DNA of 64,000 bases from the NCBI RefSeq assembly GCF_002100145.1, contig NZ_JXQD01000018.1:248001-312000 (forward strand), given 5' to 3'. This DNA comes from Vibrio sp. qd031. Its GTDB lineage: Bacteria; Pseudomonadota; Gammaproteobacteria; Enterobacterales; Vibrionaceae. Below are positions 35,483 to 44,582 of this stretch, one piece after another. Position 1 is the first letter of the stretch. Each line of letters opens with the position of its first letter. The translations under genes were made by a program, and so were the position numbers. Below the pieces are notes generated by a model. The model did not search any database, was not told where the DNA came from, and saw only the letters and a list, made by a program, of their open reading frames with translations.

Positions 35483-37282
35483 ATGGCTGGTGAGCATATC
35501 GCCTTAAGTTTGGCGGGTGTTGGGGTTATTGGGTTAGTGTGTCAGTGGGTCGCTTGGCAAGTACGCTTGCCTGCGATACTGTTTCTGCTCATTGCTGGTA
35601 TTGTCGCGGGGCCTATTACTGGTGTGCTGGATCCCGAAGCGCTATTAGGCCCACTGCTATTTCCGTTAATTTCCTTGGCGGTTGCGGTGATCTTATTTGA
35701 AGGAAGCCTCACGCTAAATTTTAACCAGATTAAAGGGGTGAGCAACACCGTCTGGAGCATCATCACCATTGGAGCGTTGGTGTCTTGGGCCGTGACCAGT
35801 GTTGCTTGTTATTATTTAATCGGCTTTGATTGGTCACTGTCACTACTGTTTGGTAGTTTGACGGTGGTTACTGGCCCTACGGTTATTGTGCCGCTGCTGC
35901 GAACGGTAAGACCCACTAGCAAGCTTGCCAACATATTGCGTTGGGAAGGGATCCTAATTGATCCCCTTGGCGCGCTGTTTGTAGTGATGGTATACGAGTT
36001 TATTGTATCGCAAAGCGAAACCCACAGTTTGCAAGTCTTTGCTGCCATTGTGTTGATTGGATTTGTGCTTGGGGTGGGTTCGGGGGTTCTTGTTGCAACG
36101 CTTATTCGTCGCCGCTGGCTGCCAGAGTACCTACAGCCCTTTGCGGTATTAACCATTCTATTGGCCGTGTTTGCATTCTCTAATTCACTAGAAGATGAAT
36201 CGGGGCTTCTAACCGTAACAGTAATGGGAATGTGGCTTGCTAACGCAAAAGGCGTCAATATCTCCCACATATTGCACTTTAAAGAAAACCTCACCATCGT
36301 ATTCATAACCGGCTTGTTTATCTTGCTGGCTGCGCGAATTCAAATAAGCGATTTTGAAACCTTGGGCATGGGTGCGATTGGGCTGTTTGTGGTGATCCAG
36401 CTATTGTCTCGCCCCCTATCAATATTTGTTGCTACGCTGCGCAGCAACCTCACTTTCAACGAGAAGGGCTTTCTAGCTTGGGTTGCTCCACGAGGCATTG
36501 TCGCAGCGTCCGTCTCTTCTCTATTTGCGATTAAACTCACCAACCTAGGTGTGGAAGGCGCTCAGCTTCTTGTTCCGCTGATTTTCATGGTGATTATCGG
36601 TACAGTGGTGCTGCAAAGCGCGACTGCTCGCCCTATGGCACGTGCATTACAAGTAGCAGAACCGTCTCCGCGAGGATTTTTAATTGTGGGCGCCAACGAT
36701 GTAGCGATTAAACTTGGACAGGCGATTCAAAAGTATGATTGCCGCGTGGTGATGAGCGACTCTAACTGGGACTATATTTCGGCAGCGCGGATGGCTGGCT
36801 TGGAGAACTACTACGGAAATCCAACCTCAAGCCATGCAGAAGAGTACTTAGATCTTATCGGGATTGGGCATGTTGTTGCTCTAACCCCCGACAAACACTT
36901 TAACGCTGTAGCCAGCATGCAGTATGTGGCCGAATTTGGTCAAAGAAAAGTCTTTAGCCTCCACGATACCGCCAGCGATAATGACTTTGATAAACACCTA
37001 TTAAGTGAAGGCAGCGCCGGAACGCCGTTATTTGCAGGTAATACTAGCTACAAAAAACTGGCCAGTCTGATCAGCCAAGGTGCAGAAGTAAAACACACCA
37101 AAATTAGCGACAGCTACACATATGAAGACTACACAGACACCAACAAAGCTAACGCAGTCGTGCCTTTGTTTATAGTGAACAGCAAAAACCGAATCCAAAT
37201 GGTCAATGACATCAACACCAAGCCGCCTGTATCGGGTGAAACAGTGGTGTCATTGGTCAAAGTGAGTGACACTAAATCCTAA
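35483..37282 (+). CDS. CPA1-type cation:proton antiporter with C-terminal TrkA-N-like domain
   Basis: 599 residues. About 13 membrane spans cover residues 8-385, with the CPA1 core (LFEGSLTLNF, LRWEGILIDPLGALF containing the transport Asp, and AWVAPRGIVAASVSSLFA). Residues about 395-520 form a Rossmann-like regulatory domain (RGFLIVGANDVAIKLGQAI) similar to RCK/TrkA-N modules, suggesting gating by nucleotide. It exchanges Na+ or K+ for protons, as in NhaP-type antiporters. AAGGAAA precedes the ATG. It is a single gene converging on yeiH. Confidence 0.87.
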   Translation: MAGEHIALSLAGVGVIGLVCQWVAWQVRLPAILFLLIAGIVAGPITGVLDPEALLGPLLFPLISLAVAVILFEGSLTLNFNQIKGVSNTVWSIITIGALVSWAVTSVACYYLIGFDWSLSLLFGSLTVVTGPTVIVPLLRTVRPTSKLANILRWEGILIDPLGALFVVMVYEFIVSQSETHSLQVFAAIVLIGFVLGVGSGVLVATLIRRRWLPEYLQPFAVLTILLAVFAFSNSLEDESGLLTVTVMGMWLANAKGVNISHILHFKENLTIVFITGLFILLAARIQISDFETLGMGAIGLFVVIQLLSRPLSIFVATLRSNLTFNEKGFLAWVAPRGIVAASVSSLFAIKLTNLGVEGAQLLVPLIFMVIIGTVVLQSATARPMARALQVAEPSPRGFLIVGANDVAIKLGQAIQKYDCRVVMSDSNWDYISAARMAGLENYYGNPTSSHAEEYLDLIGIGHVVALTPDKHFNAVASMQYVAEFGQRKVFSLHDTASDNDFDKHLLSEGSAGTPLFAGNTSYKKLASLISQGAEVKHTKISDSYTYEDYTDTNKANAVVPLFIVNSKNRIQMVNDINTKPPVSGETVVSLVKVSDTKS

Positions 37283-37294
37283 CTCGAACAATTT

Positions 37295-37329
37295 GCCTAG
37301 TAGCGAAAAGAATGCTTTAGCTACTAGGC
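37295..37329. terminator. Inverted repeat between the antiporter and yeiH
   Basis: A perfect 10-bp inverted repeat (GCCTAGTAGC and its complement) separated by 15 nt between two converging genes. It has no clear T-run, so termination is only plausible. Confidence 0.45.
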
Positions 37330-37354
37330 AGAGATACATTTTTCCTACAATGAC

Positions 37355-38269
37355 TTACAAGTAGAGCAGCCAAAGTAGTGAGCCCACTGACACCATCACC
37401 CAAAGAATGACACCCAAAATCATAGGCTTTGCACCTGCGGTGCGAATTTTTTCAACCGAAATGGCACTACCAATTAAGAACAAGCACACAATCATGAGTT
37501 GCTTTGCGATACTAAAAATTACGTTATATACAGCATCAAATTGAGGCAACAGATCGCTAAATAATATGGCCGCACAGTAGAAAAAGATGAAGTAAGGAAT
37601 GGAGATTTTTCTTGAGCCACTGCGAAAGATAAAGGTACTGATAAGCGCCACAGGAATAATCCATAACGCTCTAGACAGCTTTAACGTGGTGGCGACTTTT
37701 AGCGCTTCTTCGCCATACGCCGATGCCGCGCCAACAACCGATGATGTATCGTGTATCGCGATAGCCGCCCACATACCAAAGGTGTTTTGATCCAAGTTTA
37801 GCGCGTGCCCAATCACAGGAAAAACAAACAGGGCAATAGAGTTAAGAACAAAAACGGTGGCCAGTGCCAAGCCAATAGACTGATCTTTCGCGCGAATCGC
37901 TGGAGCAACTGCTGCAATAGCACTGCCACCACAAATCGCCGTACCCGCAGACACTAAATAGCTGGTCTCTTTGTCAAAATTAAACAGTTTGGCGAGCAAC
38001 ATCCCCATGGCTAGGGTAAAAAATATTGACGTTACAATCAGTCCCAGACCATCGCCAGTAACTTGCAAAGCCTCTTGTAAATGGATACCAAAACCTAAAC
38101 CCACAATAGAGTACGCCAACAATTTCTTAGTCCACTTTTCCACGGCAAATTCTTTAGGCACCATGCCTGACGTAGAAAGAGCAAATCCGAGTATAAGCGC
38201 AATAGGCGATGTGACCCATGGGGTCAAACAGAGCAGTCCAGTTGCAATAAATACCCATTTTTTATTCAT
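37355..38269 (-). CDS. yeiH: YeiH family putative sulfate/anion exporter
   Basis: 304 residues and about nine to ten membrane spans of the UPF0324/YeiH family ([45 protein letters not shown]). Family members are proposed sulfate or sulfite exporters. A LysR gene reads away from it just upstream, the standard YeiE-YeiH arrangement, so that regulator probably controls it. Confidence 0.9.
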   Translation of the reverse strand: MNKKWVFIATGLLCLTPWVTSPIALILGFALSTSGMVPKEFAVEKWTKKLLAYSIVGLGFGIHLQEALQVTGDGLGLIVTSIFFTLAMGMLLAKLFNFDKETSYLVSAGTAICGGSAIAAVAPAIRAKDQSIGLALATVFVLNSIALFVFPVIGHALNLDQNTFGMWAAIAIHDTSSVVGAASAYGEEALKVATTLKLSRALWIIPVALISTFIFRSGSRKISIPYFIFFYCAAILFSDLLPQFDAVYNVIFSIAKQLMIVCLFLIGSAISVEKIRTAGAKPMILGVILWVMVSVGSLLWLLYL

Positions 38270-38413
38270 AAAGTGACCTTTTATGACGCGTCTTGTTGAG
38301 AAAATATGTCGGTTTGTGTTGATACATTGCCATAATACTTGTATTCGATGTTTATAAATACTTAAATAAAATTAACATCCGTTAAATTAAACAAAACAAC
38401 TAGCGATCAGCCA

Positions 38414-39358
38414 ATGAAGAACATTTCCATCAAACAGCTCAATGTGTTTTGCCAAATCGCCCGCAGCGGCTCACTCAGCCTTGCTGCCGAACACCTGTTT
38501 ATGTCTAAGGCGGCAGTGAGCCTATCGTTAACCGAGCTTGAGAAGCACTTAGGACACCGAGTTTTCGATAGAGTCAATCAGCGGCTGCACCTCAACCATC
38601 AGGGCTATCAGTTGCTGCCTCTTGCCGACGAACTTCTGCAGCGGCACGCCGAAATTGAACTGCTTTATGCGCAGAGCGCACCGCTCGCGGGTACGCTAAA
38701 GGTAGGAGCCAGTCAAACGGTAGGCAGTTATCTGCTTCCCTACTTGCTGGCCGATTTTGAAAAAGAGCGCGCGATGGATTTTTCAAGCGGCGACGACCCC
38801 AGTTACATCGACAAACAAGTTCAAATCACTAACCACTTTGAACTGTGCCAAAACATTCTTGACTACAAAGTCGACGTTGGTTTTACTGAGGGTGTGGTGC
38901 AACATCCAGATTTGCTCAGCTTGCCGTTTACCCACGACGAAATGTGGATCATTGCGGCAAAAGGGGCGTCTAAGTTTGATGAGGAAACAATAGATGTTAA
39001 AGCGTTGTCAGGGCAGCAGTGGCTGCTGCGAGAAGAAGGCTCTGGCAGTCGAGACTTCTTTATCCAACACATCGCGCCCTCGTTAACCACTTGGGATACG
39101 CATTTTCAGTTCAATTCTAATGCGGCAATCATCAATGGCGTAACCGCAGGGCTAGGACTGTCTTGCTTGTCGCATCACGTCATCACTAAAGGCAATTTAA
39201 GTCCACATCTACAAAAAATCTCGCTATCGACCTCAATGCAGCGACCATTTTCTATTCTTCTGCACAAAAACAAGTATCAAAGCCCTTTACTCAATTGCTT
39301 TGTCGAGTTTTCCAAGCGCTGGGGAATACAAACCGCTAATACCAATCTAAGTAATTAA
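38414..39358 (+). CDS. LysR family regulator, YeiE-like
   Basis: 314 residues. A winged helix-turn-helix at about 5-65 (ISIKQLNVFCQIARSGSLSLAAEHLFMSKAAVSLSLTELEKHLG) precedes a LysR substrate domain of the CysB/CbbR-like type (GTLKVGASQTVGSYLLPYLLADFEK). It is divergent from yeiH and probably regulates it in response to sulfite or sulfur status. The last codons (ANTNLSN) lie inside a dispersed repeat starting at 39337. Confidence 0.87.
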   Translation: MKNISIKQLNVFCQIARSGSLSLAAEHLFMSKAAVSLSLTELEKHLGHRVFDRVNQRLHLNHQGYQLLPLADELLQRHAEIELLYAQSAPLAGTLKVGASQTVGSYLLPYLLADFEKERAMDFSSGDDPSYIDKQVQITNHFELCQNILDYKVDVGFTEGVVQHPDLLSLPFTHDEMWIIAAKGASKFDEETIDVKALSGQQWLLREEGSGSRDFFIQHIAPSLTTWDTHFQFNSNAAIINGVTAGLGLSCLSHHVITKGNLSPHLQKISLSTSMQRPFSILLHKNKYQSPLLNCFVEFSKRWGIQTANTNLSN

Positions 39359-39501
39359 CTGGTCAGAAAATTGCGCCAGAAAAATCGCTAAGAGCAAGGC
39401 AAAGATTGCCGTAGATAGTGGTTCTACCTACAAAATCTTTAACGCCGCTATTAGCAATTTTAACAAGCAAGAATGATCAGTGAATTGCTTTGGTTGGAAT
39501 A
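39337..39501. repeat. TAATACCAATC-type dispersed element, copy A
   Basis: About 165 bp, clearly homologous end to end with the element at 57739-57903. Shared blocks include ACTGGTCAGAAAA, CAAGGCAAAGATT, CGTAGATAG, ACCTACAAAA, AACGCC and TTTTAACAAGCAA. The ends are imperfect inverted repeats (TAATACCAAT and ATTCCAACC on the other strand). It begins inside the LysR coding sequence and supplies its stop codon. It encodes nothing and looks like a MITE-like unit. Confidence 0.75.
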
Positions 39502-39512
39502 ATGCGCTTCCA

Positions 39513-39542
39513 TAAAAAATCGGACGCCTTGGCGTCCGATTT
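39513..39542 (-). terminator. Terminator of the peroxiredoxin gene
   Basis: AATCGGACGCC pairs with GGCGTCCGATT and gives a run of six T on the minus strand, 30 bp after the stop. Confidence 0.85.
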
Positions 39543-39571
39543 AGCATTAAATGTCGAGTAACTAAGAGCAA

Positions 39572-40045
39572 TTACAGTACCGCTAAGATAGCCTCGGCTG
39601 TACTGGCTTCAAATTCACCCTGTTTTTCAACATTTAGAGTGGTCACTACACCATTGTCTATCACCATCGCGTAACGCTGAGAACGAACACCACCAAATCC
39701 CGCCGTGTCCATTTCAAGCCCCATTGCCTTAGTGAAGCTGGCATCGCCATCAGCTAGCATCATAATTTCAGATGCATTTTGCGATTTGCCCCACGCAGCA
39801 AGCACAAAAGCATCGTTCACTGAAATACACGCAATAAGGTCTACACCTTTCGCTTGCAACTGGTCTGCTAAAACCACAAAGCCAGGAAGATGCGCTTCAG
39901 AACAGGTCGGGGTAAACGCGCCTGGTACTGCAAACAGTACAACTTTCTTATTGGCGAACAGCTCCGACGTTGAGTGCTGCTGCATGCCGTCTGCAGTAAG
40001 TTGGCTTAATGTTCCTTCCGGCAGTGTATTACCTTGTTCAATCAT
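39572..40045 (-). CDS. Peroxiredoxin (Prx5/AhpC-TSA type)
   Basis: 157 residues. The peroxidatic Cys is in PGAFTPTCSEAHLPGF (about Cys50); ISVNDAFVLAAWG and the GGVRSQRYAMVI segment complete the Prx5 fold. It reduces hydrogen peroxide and organic peroxides, using glutathione/glutaredoxin or thioredoxin. AGGAAGG before the ATG at 40045 fixes this start; the longer frame to 40141 has no support. Confidence 0.9.
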   Translation of the reverse strand: MIEQGNTLPEGTLSQLTADGMQQHSTSELFANKKVVLFAVPGAFTPTCSEAHLPGFVVLADQLQAKGVDLIACISVNDAFVLAAWGKSQNASEIMMLADGDASFTKAMGLEMDTAGFGGVRSQRYAMVIDNGVVTTLNVEKQGEFEASTAEAILAVL

Positions 40046-40278
40046 TGTGTTACCTTCCTTTGTATGATGGATGAGGAAGTGTAACTCTGATTTAACCTTT
40101 TCGCCAATGCACCCGAACAATAGGCTACTCAACTTAACCAACCTAATCGATTACACAATGGTGTAAATTACAGCGCAAAGTCTCCGTCAATGTTTAGGCT
40201 ATGCTTAAGCTGCACACTGTTTATGGACACCAACTCATGGCTCTATATCGCCACAGATTACTCTTCAACTCGAACAAA

Positions 40279-40722
40279 ATGACCCTTTGTTATACAGGTA
40301 TTGATACTGAGCTCTGTTTTGTGCATCAACAGTTACTACCGGAAGGGGCATCTTATCCATTGCTGAAGAAAGCAGACGCAAGAGATATTATTGAAGCTAT
40401 GTATGTCAATTTGATCGCGCTAGCCAAGCAGCATAACGCAATGGTTATTCTGGATGCCATGACTTGGATAGCAAGTAGAGACCGAGGTGCCAAAATCGGA
40501 CTTACTCCCAAGCAGCTTAAAGCATTTAACCTAGACGCTATCGATTTGATGCACAGTGTGCGAGCAAAGCAGGATGATTTACCCACTCTATTGTCGGCTC
40601 AAGTTGGACCAAGAGATGATGGCTACAGTGCCGAACACAAAATGTCTTGGGATGAGGCAAAGCGATACCATGGGGAGCAAATTAGTACTTATTGCAACAC
40701 ACCAGCCGATTTAACACCTTGA
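40279..40722 (+). pseudogene. Homocysteine S-methyltransferase family remnant (N-terminal half)
   Basis: 148 residues beginning at an internal ATG match only the N-terminal half of the homocysteine S-methyltransferase barrel (IDTELCFVHQQLLPEG, ILDAMTWIASRDRGAKIG, VGPRDDGYSAEHKMSWDEAKRYHGEQI). The family is about 300 residues and binds zinc through C-terminal Cys residues (GCC), which are absent. The frame stops at 40720-40722 and 155-bp repeats follow, so the 3' half was lost. It is probably a decayed gene, though expression of the fragment is not ruled out. Confidence 0.7.
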
Positions 40723-40772
40723 AAACATATTGGAAAGCGTGACTCTCGCTGTCTGATTGACCCGTAGGGAAA

Positions 40773-40926
40773 GTGGCTAACAACCACCGTCCCGTTTGCG
40801 CAAAGCGCAGACGTAACGGTGGTGAATTGACGAAATATCTCCGCCAGATGTTTTATTCCGAATTACCTTCAGTCACACCGCCTCTACCGTGAGGGACAAT
40901 CGATGCTTGACCCGCACGGTATAGGC
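40773..40926. repeat. 155-bp two-hairpin dispersed repeat, copy 1
   Basis: Two long inverted repeats joined by a conserved spacer. Hairpin 1 (40783-40823) has ACCACCGT and ACGGTGGT arms with an inner GTTTGCGC/GCGCAGAC stem. Hairpin 2 (40881-40925) has CCTCTACCGTG and CACGGTATAGG arms. Copy 2 lies 213 bp downstream and shares over 85% of positions by eye. Confidence 0.8.
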
Positions 40927-40985
40927 TATATTGGACAGTTTGAAGTAATGGACGAGATCTTACTTTGTGATAGTTTCATCAGAAG

Positions 40986-41138
40986 TTGACTGGCTACCAC
41001 CGTCCCGTTTGCACAAAGCGTGAACGTAACGGTGGTGAACTGACGAAATATCTCCGCCAGAAGTTTTATTCGGAATGAACCTCAGTCACACCGCCTCTAC
41101 CGTGAGGGACAAGCGATGCTTGACCCGCACGGTATAGG
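40986..41138. repeat. 155-bp two-hairpin dispersed repeat, copy 2
   Basis: Same architecture as copy 1: hairpin 1 at 40996-41036 and hairpin 2 at 41094-41138. It ends 1 bp before the stop codon of the ROK kinase gene (TAA at 41140-41142, minus strand). Compensating changes appear in the inner stem. Confidence 0.8.
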
Positions 41139-41139
41139 C

Positions 41140-42036
41140 TTATCTAGCTAACCACGCCGCGCCGCGCACGCCACTGCTGTCGCCGTATTTGGCTTTTCGG
41201 ATGTTGACCTTGGGTTCTGCTGCAAAGATGTATTGAGTGATCGCTTCTGATACATCAGGGTATAGGCTATCGATATTGGACAACCCACCGCCGAACACTA
41301 TGGTATGTGGATCCAAAATATTAGTGACCGTTGCAAAACTGCGGGCCATTTGATCCACCAGCAGACGATAAGCCGCTGTAGCTTCAGCATCACCTTGCGC
41401 GACCAGCTCCATGATCTGCTTCGGTTTCAGTGACTTGCCATATTTGTGGTTGTACTGATCGGAAAAGCCCGTTCCCGAGATGTATTGCTCAATGCAGCGC
41501 TGACGACCACAATAACAAGGGCCAATGTCGCCATCGACTTGCGGATCGTAACCTGGCAATGGGTTGTGCCCCCATTCGCCACTGATGGCATTTGCTCCGG
41601 TAAGGACTTGCTGATTGATCACCACACCACCACCACAGCCAGTACCAAGAATAGCGCCAAAGACGATCTCTCCACCTTTGCCTGCTCCGTCAACCGCTTC
41701 CGATAAAGCGAAGCAGTTTGCATCGTTGGCAATGCGTACATCCATGCTAAGGCGTTGACTCAGATCACCAATCACATCTTGCCCAATTAGGAACACGCTG
41801 TTGGCATTTTGCATCAACCCAGTCACAGGCGAAACGGCTCCAGGAAGGCCACAGCCAATGCGGGTAAACTCACCCACTTCCTGTTTGACCAATGCGACTA
41901 AGCCTTCGACGCAATCCAAAAACTCTGGATAATTATCTGGCGTAGGCACGCGATGCACAAAGCGTTCTTCACCTTGCTCACTGAGCACTTTTGCTTCGAT
42001 TTTAGTCCCACCAATATCTAGACCTACTAGCATCAT
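41140..42036 (-). CDS. ROK family sugar kinase (glucokinase-like)
   Basis: 298 residues. The N-terminal DIGGTKIE phosphate-binding loop, catalytic Asp in IANDANCFALSEA, GTGCGGG and the ROK zinc motif (GPCYCGRQRCIEQYISG) are present. It phosphorylates glucose or an amino sugar with ATP. As the last gene of the beta-glucan operon, glucose released by the GH3 enzyme is the expected substrate. A repeat abuts its stop. AGGAA precedes the doubled ATG. Confidence 0.85.
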   Translation of the reverse strand: MMLVGLDIGGTKIEAKVLSEQGEERFVHRVPTPDNYPEFLDCVEGLVALVKQEVGEFTRIGCGLPGAVSPVTGLMQNANSVFLIGQDVIGDLSQRLSMDVRIANDANCFALSEAVDGAGKGGEIVFGAILGTGCGGGVVINQQVLTGANAISGEWGHNPLPGYDPQVDGDIGPCYCGRQRCIEQYISGTGFSDQYNHKYGKSLKPKQIMELVAQGDAEATAAYRLLVDQMARSFATVTNILDPHTIVFGGGLSNIDSLYPDVSEAITQYIFAAEPKVNIRKAKYGDSSGVRGAAWLAR

Positions 42037-42040
42037 TGCG

Positions 42041-44575
42041 TTATTCCTCTTTTACCAGTGGCTCCAAACGAACGTTGGCAACCACAAATTGAGCCGCCCC
42101 TTCACTGTGCAGTTTAAACAATCTGGTGCGCTCACTCTGTGACATTGAAATCACATCGTGCACACGAAATGAAAGTGTATGGAAATCGTGAGTCTGCTCA
42201 CTGAGCTGTGAAGAGATATCGATTGACGTAGACGCCTCACCCATAGACAGCCACACTGGATGGGTCGCAGCTTGATAGACTTTCACATCAAAGCATAACT
42301 GACCTTCTACAATCCACGTCATGAGTGACTGAGAGTCGCCATCGGCAGTGATGATCTCTAGCGCACTGTCGCTATTTTCAAACTCACACAAGATCGAATC
42401 TTGCTGCTGCAAGCAGTTATAGGGCTGTGTCGATAAACCTTCAAACTGTTGCGGGTTGTTGCGAGAGACATGATGTTGCTGATGGCCAACTTTCACCACC
42501 ATTTCAAACTCTCCGGCCACCGATGCAACACCAAATAGATGCAATTCGCTAGACAAAGCGTCATCTTGTTCAAATTCAGTCAGCGCCAAATGGTCAAGAT
42601 CTCGTTCACTAGGATTGGCGTAGCTCAAGCCATAGCCATATTCGAACAGCGGCGCATGTTCACCACGTGGATCTTGTTCATTCGCATGGATTTGATAGTT
42701 TTCGATGTGGGGTAGCAATCGATGCACAGCATAACTGTCGGGGCGATTTGGCCAGCTAAAGGACAAAGAGCCAACAAAATCATGCTTGATGTTGCCCTCC
42801 TCGTCACGCAGCAATACATCGGTAATACCAAGACCTTCACTTCCAGGCAAAAACGCCGCGACAAAGGCATCGCATTGATTAATTTGCTGATTCATATACA
42901 GCGGCCTACCACTAAAGAACAGCGCAATCACTTTAATGCCCGCCTCTTTTAGGCGAGTAATTTTTTCGCAGTCGTGTGCATAGCGGCGCTTGATGGTCGA
43001 AAACTCTAACGAATGGCCCGGTTTGATGTCGCCAATCATTTCTGCGTAAGGGTCTTCACCAAAGGCGACAATGGCCACTTTCGCGTCTGAAAAATCGCTC
43101 GATAAGTCAGCGTCGTGAATAACGTTGCTGCTTCCAAGATCTTTCTCTAAAGCGCCGCGAACGGTGACTGCATTAGGAAAATCCGACGCTAAGTTTTCAT
43201 CACCTTGCCAAGTGAGATTCCAGCCACCCGCCTGTTTGGTCAAATCATCGGCCGCAGACCCAGTTAATAGTACTTTTTGACTAAGAGATAGAGGCAGAAG
43301 GTTGTGATTGTTTTTCAACAGCACCAGTGACTTTCTTACGGCTTCTCGAGCCACAAGCCGATGCTCCGGCGCGCCAATCAGGTTTTGAATGCCCGACAAT
43401 GAGCGTTTATTGGGGCGTGCTTTTTCCCACAAACCTGCGCGCTTTTTCACACGTAAGATACGTAAAACAGCGTCGTTAATACGAGCCATCGGAATGGCTC
43501 CAGACTCAACGTCAGCAATAGTTTTTTCGAATGCTGCCACCCAATGCTCTTGGTCGGTAATCATTAAAATATCGTTACCCGCATTGATGCAATACGTCGC
43601 GTCATCATCGGTACATTTGCTAACTTCTGCATGACCATTCCAGTCGGTCACGATCAATCCGTCAAAGCCCATTTGCATCTTGAGTACGTCGGTTAGCAGG
43701 TACTTACTTCCATGAATCTTATGATTGTAGCTGACGCCATCACTAGCACTTAAGTCGTAGTTTGCATCATCAACCCAAGTATTAAATGAAGACATCACCA
43801 CTTGAGCGCCCGCATTCAAGCCGCTGAAGTATCCACCAGCGTGCAGGTTTCGCAACAGATCTTCGGAGTAATCATTGTTGCCTCGATCGACACCCTGGTA
43901 GGTGCCACCATCACCGAGCCAATGCTTCACATTGGAGATCACTTTTTGATCGCTGCGTAACGATTTACCGTCACCTTGTAGCCCTTTCACCATGCGCGCA
44001 GCATAGTGATAAGTGATCGCAGAATCTTCTGAGTAACCTTCGTAGGTGCGTCCCCAACGTAAATCACGAGGCGCAGCTACAGTGGGAGCAAAAGTCCAAT
44101 CTAACCCAGTTGCGGCTATTTCGATGGCGGTGATCTCACCAATGCGTTCAATTAAGTCTGGATCGCGCGTACACCCCAGCCCAATATTGTGTGGAAATAG
44201 CGTCGCGTCATACACGTTGTTATGGCCATGCACCGCATCGGTTGCCCACATAAATGGAATACGAAACGGTCTGTCTGCGTAGGCGTCTTCTAAAGCTTGC
44301 CAAAACTCGTCGGCTTTGTCTGCCCACTGCTCAGCGGTCGCGTATTTGTTTTCGTTAATCCAAGTTCCACCACCATTAAGAATGGACCCAAGCTTGTATT
44401 TCTTAGCAAGCTCTGGTGTCACACCTCGTAAGTTGGGTTGGATCATTTGACCCACCTTCTCTTCCAAGGTCATCTGCGACAAAATCTGGCTGATCTCGCG
44501 CTCAATGACGGGGTCTTGAGTAATGGCCGAATCAATTCTCGGCCAATCGGCAAAATAAGGAATGCTTTCGTTCAT
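42041..44575 (-). CDS. GH3 beta-glucosidase / exo-beta-glucanase
   Basis: 844 residues without a signal peptide, so probably cytoplasmic. The GH3 N-terminal barrel spans about 30-375 with KHWLGDGGT (about 217-225) and the nucleophile Asp311 in LIVTDWNGH. The (alpha/beta)6 sandwich follows to about 600, then a C-terminal beta domain. It resembles ExoP-type exo-1,3/1,4-beta-glucanases. It removes glucose from imported cello- or beta-glucan oligosaccharides. The ATG at 44575 is chosen; the longer frame starts with TTG at 44590 and overlaps the ATPase gene. It is tightly packed in the operon (7-bp gap). Confidence 0.9.
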   Translation of the reverse strand: MNESIPYFADWPRIDSAITQDPVIEREISQILSQMTLEEKVGQMIQPNLRGVTPELAKKYKLGSILNGGGTWINENKYATAEQWADKADEFWQALEDAYADRPFRIPFMWATDAVHGHNNVYDATLFPHNIGLGCTRDPDLIERIGEITAIEIAATGLDWTFAPTVAAPRDLRWGRTYEGYSEDSAITYHYAARMVKGLQGDGKSLRSDQKVISNVKHWLGDGGTYQGVDRGNNDYSEDLLRNLHAGGYFSGLNAGAQVVMSSFNTWVDDANYDLSASDGVSYNHKIHGSKYLLTDVLKMQMGFDGLIVTDWNGHAEVSKCTDDDATYCINAGNDILMITDQEHWVAAFEKTIADVESGAIPMARINDAVLRILRVKKRAGLWEKARPNKRSLSGIQNLIGAPEHRLVAREAVRKSLVLLKNNHNLLPLSLSQKVLLTGSAADDLTKQAGGWNLTWQGDENLASDFPNAVTVRGALEKDLGSSNVIHDADLSSDFSDAKVAIVAFGEDPYAEMIGDIKPGHSLEFSTIKRRYAHDCEKITRLKEAGIKVIALFFSGRPLYMNQQINQCDAFVAAFLPGSEGLGITDVLLRDEEGNIKHDFVGSLSFSWPNRPDSYAVHRLLPHIENYQIHANEQDPRGEHAPLFEYGYGLSYANPSERDLDHLALTEFEQDDALSSELHLFGVASVAGEFEMVVKVGHQQHHVSRNNPQQFEGLSTQPYNCLQQQDSILCEFENSDSALEIITADGDSQSLMTWIVEGQLCFDVKVYQAATHPVWLSMGEASTSIDISSQLSEQTHDFHTLSFRVHDVISMSQSERTRLFKLHSEGAAQFVVANVRLEPLVKEE

Positions 44576-44582
44576 ATCTTCT

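Noticed and set aside
38336..38345. AATACTTGTATT-like palindrome between yeiH and its LysR gene
   Set aside because: It has a different arm order from TTGTA-N-TACAA and fits a LysR-type site or chance; it does not belong to the alginate motif.
40773..41138. Integron attC (VCR-like) sites
   Set aside because: The repeats have long inverted arms but lack the RYYYAAC/GTTRRRY core sites and are not associated with gene cassettes or an integrase.
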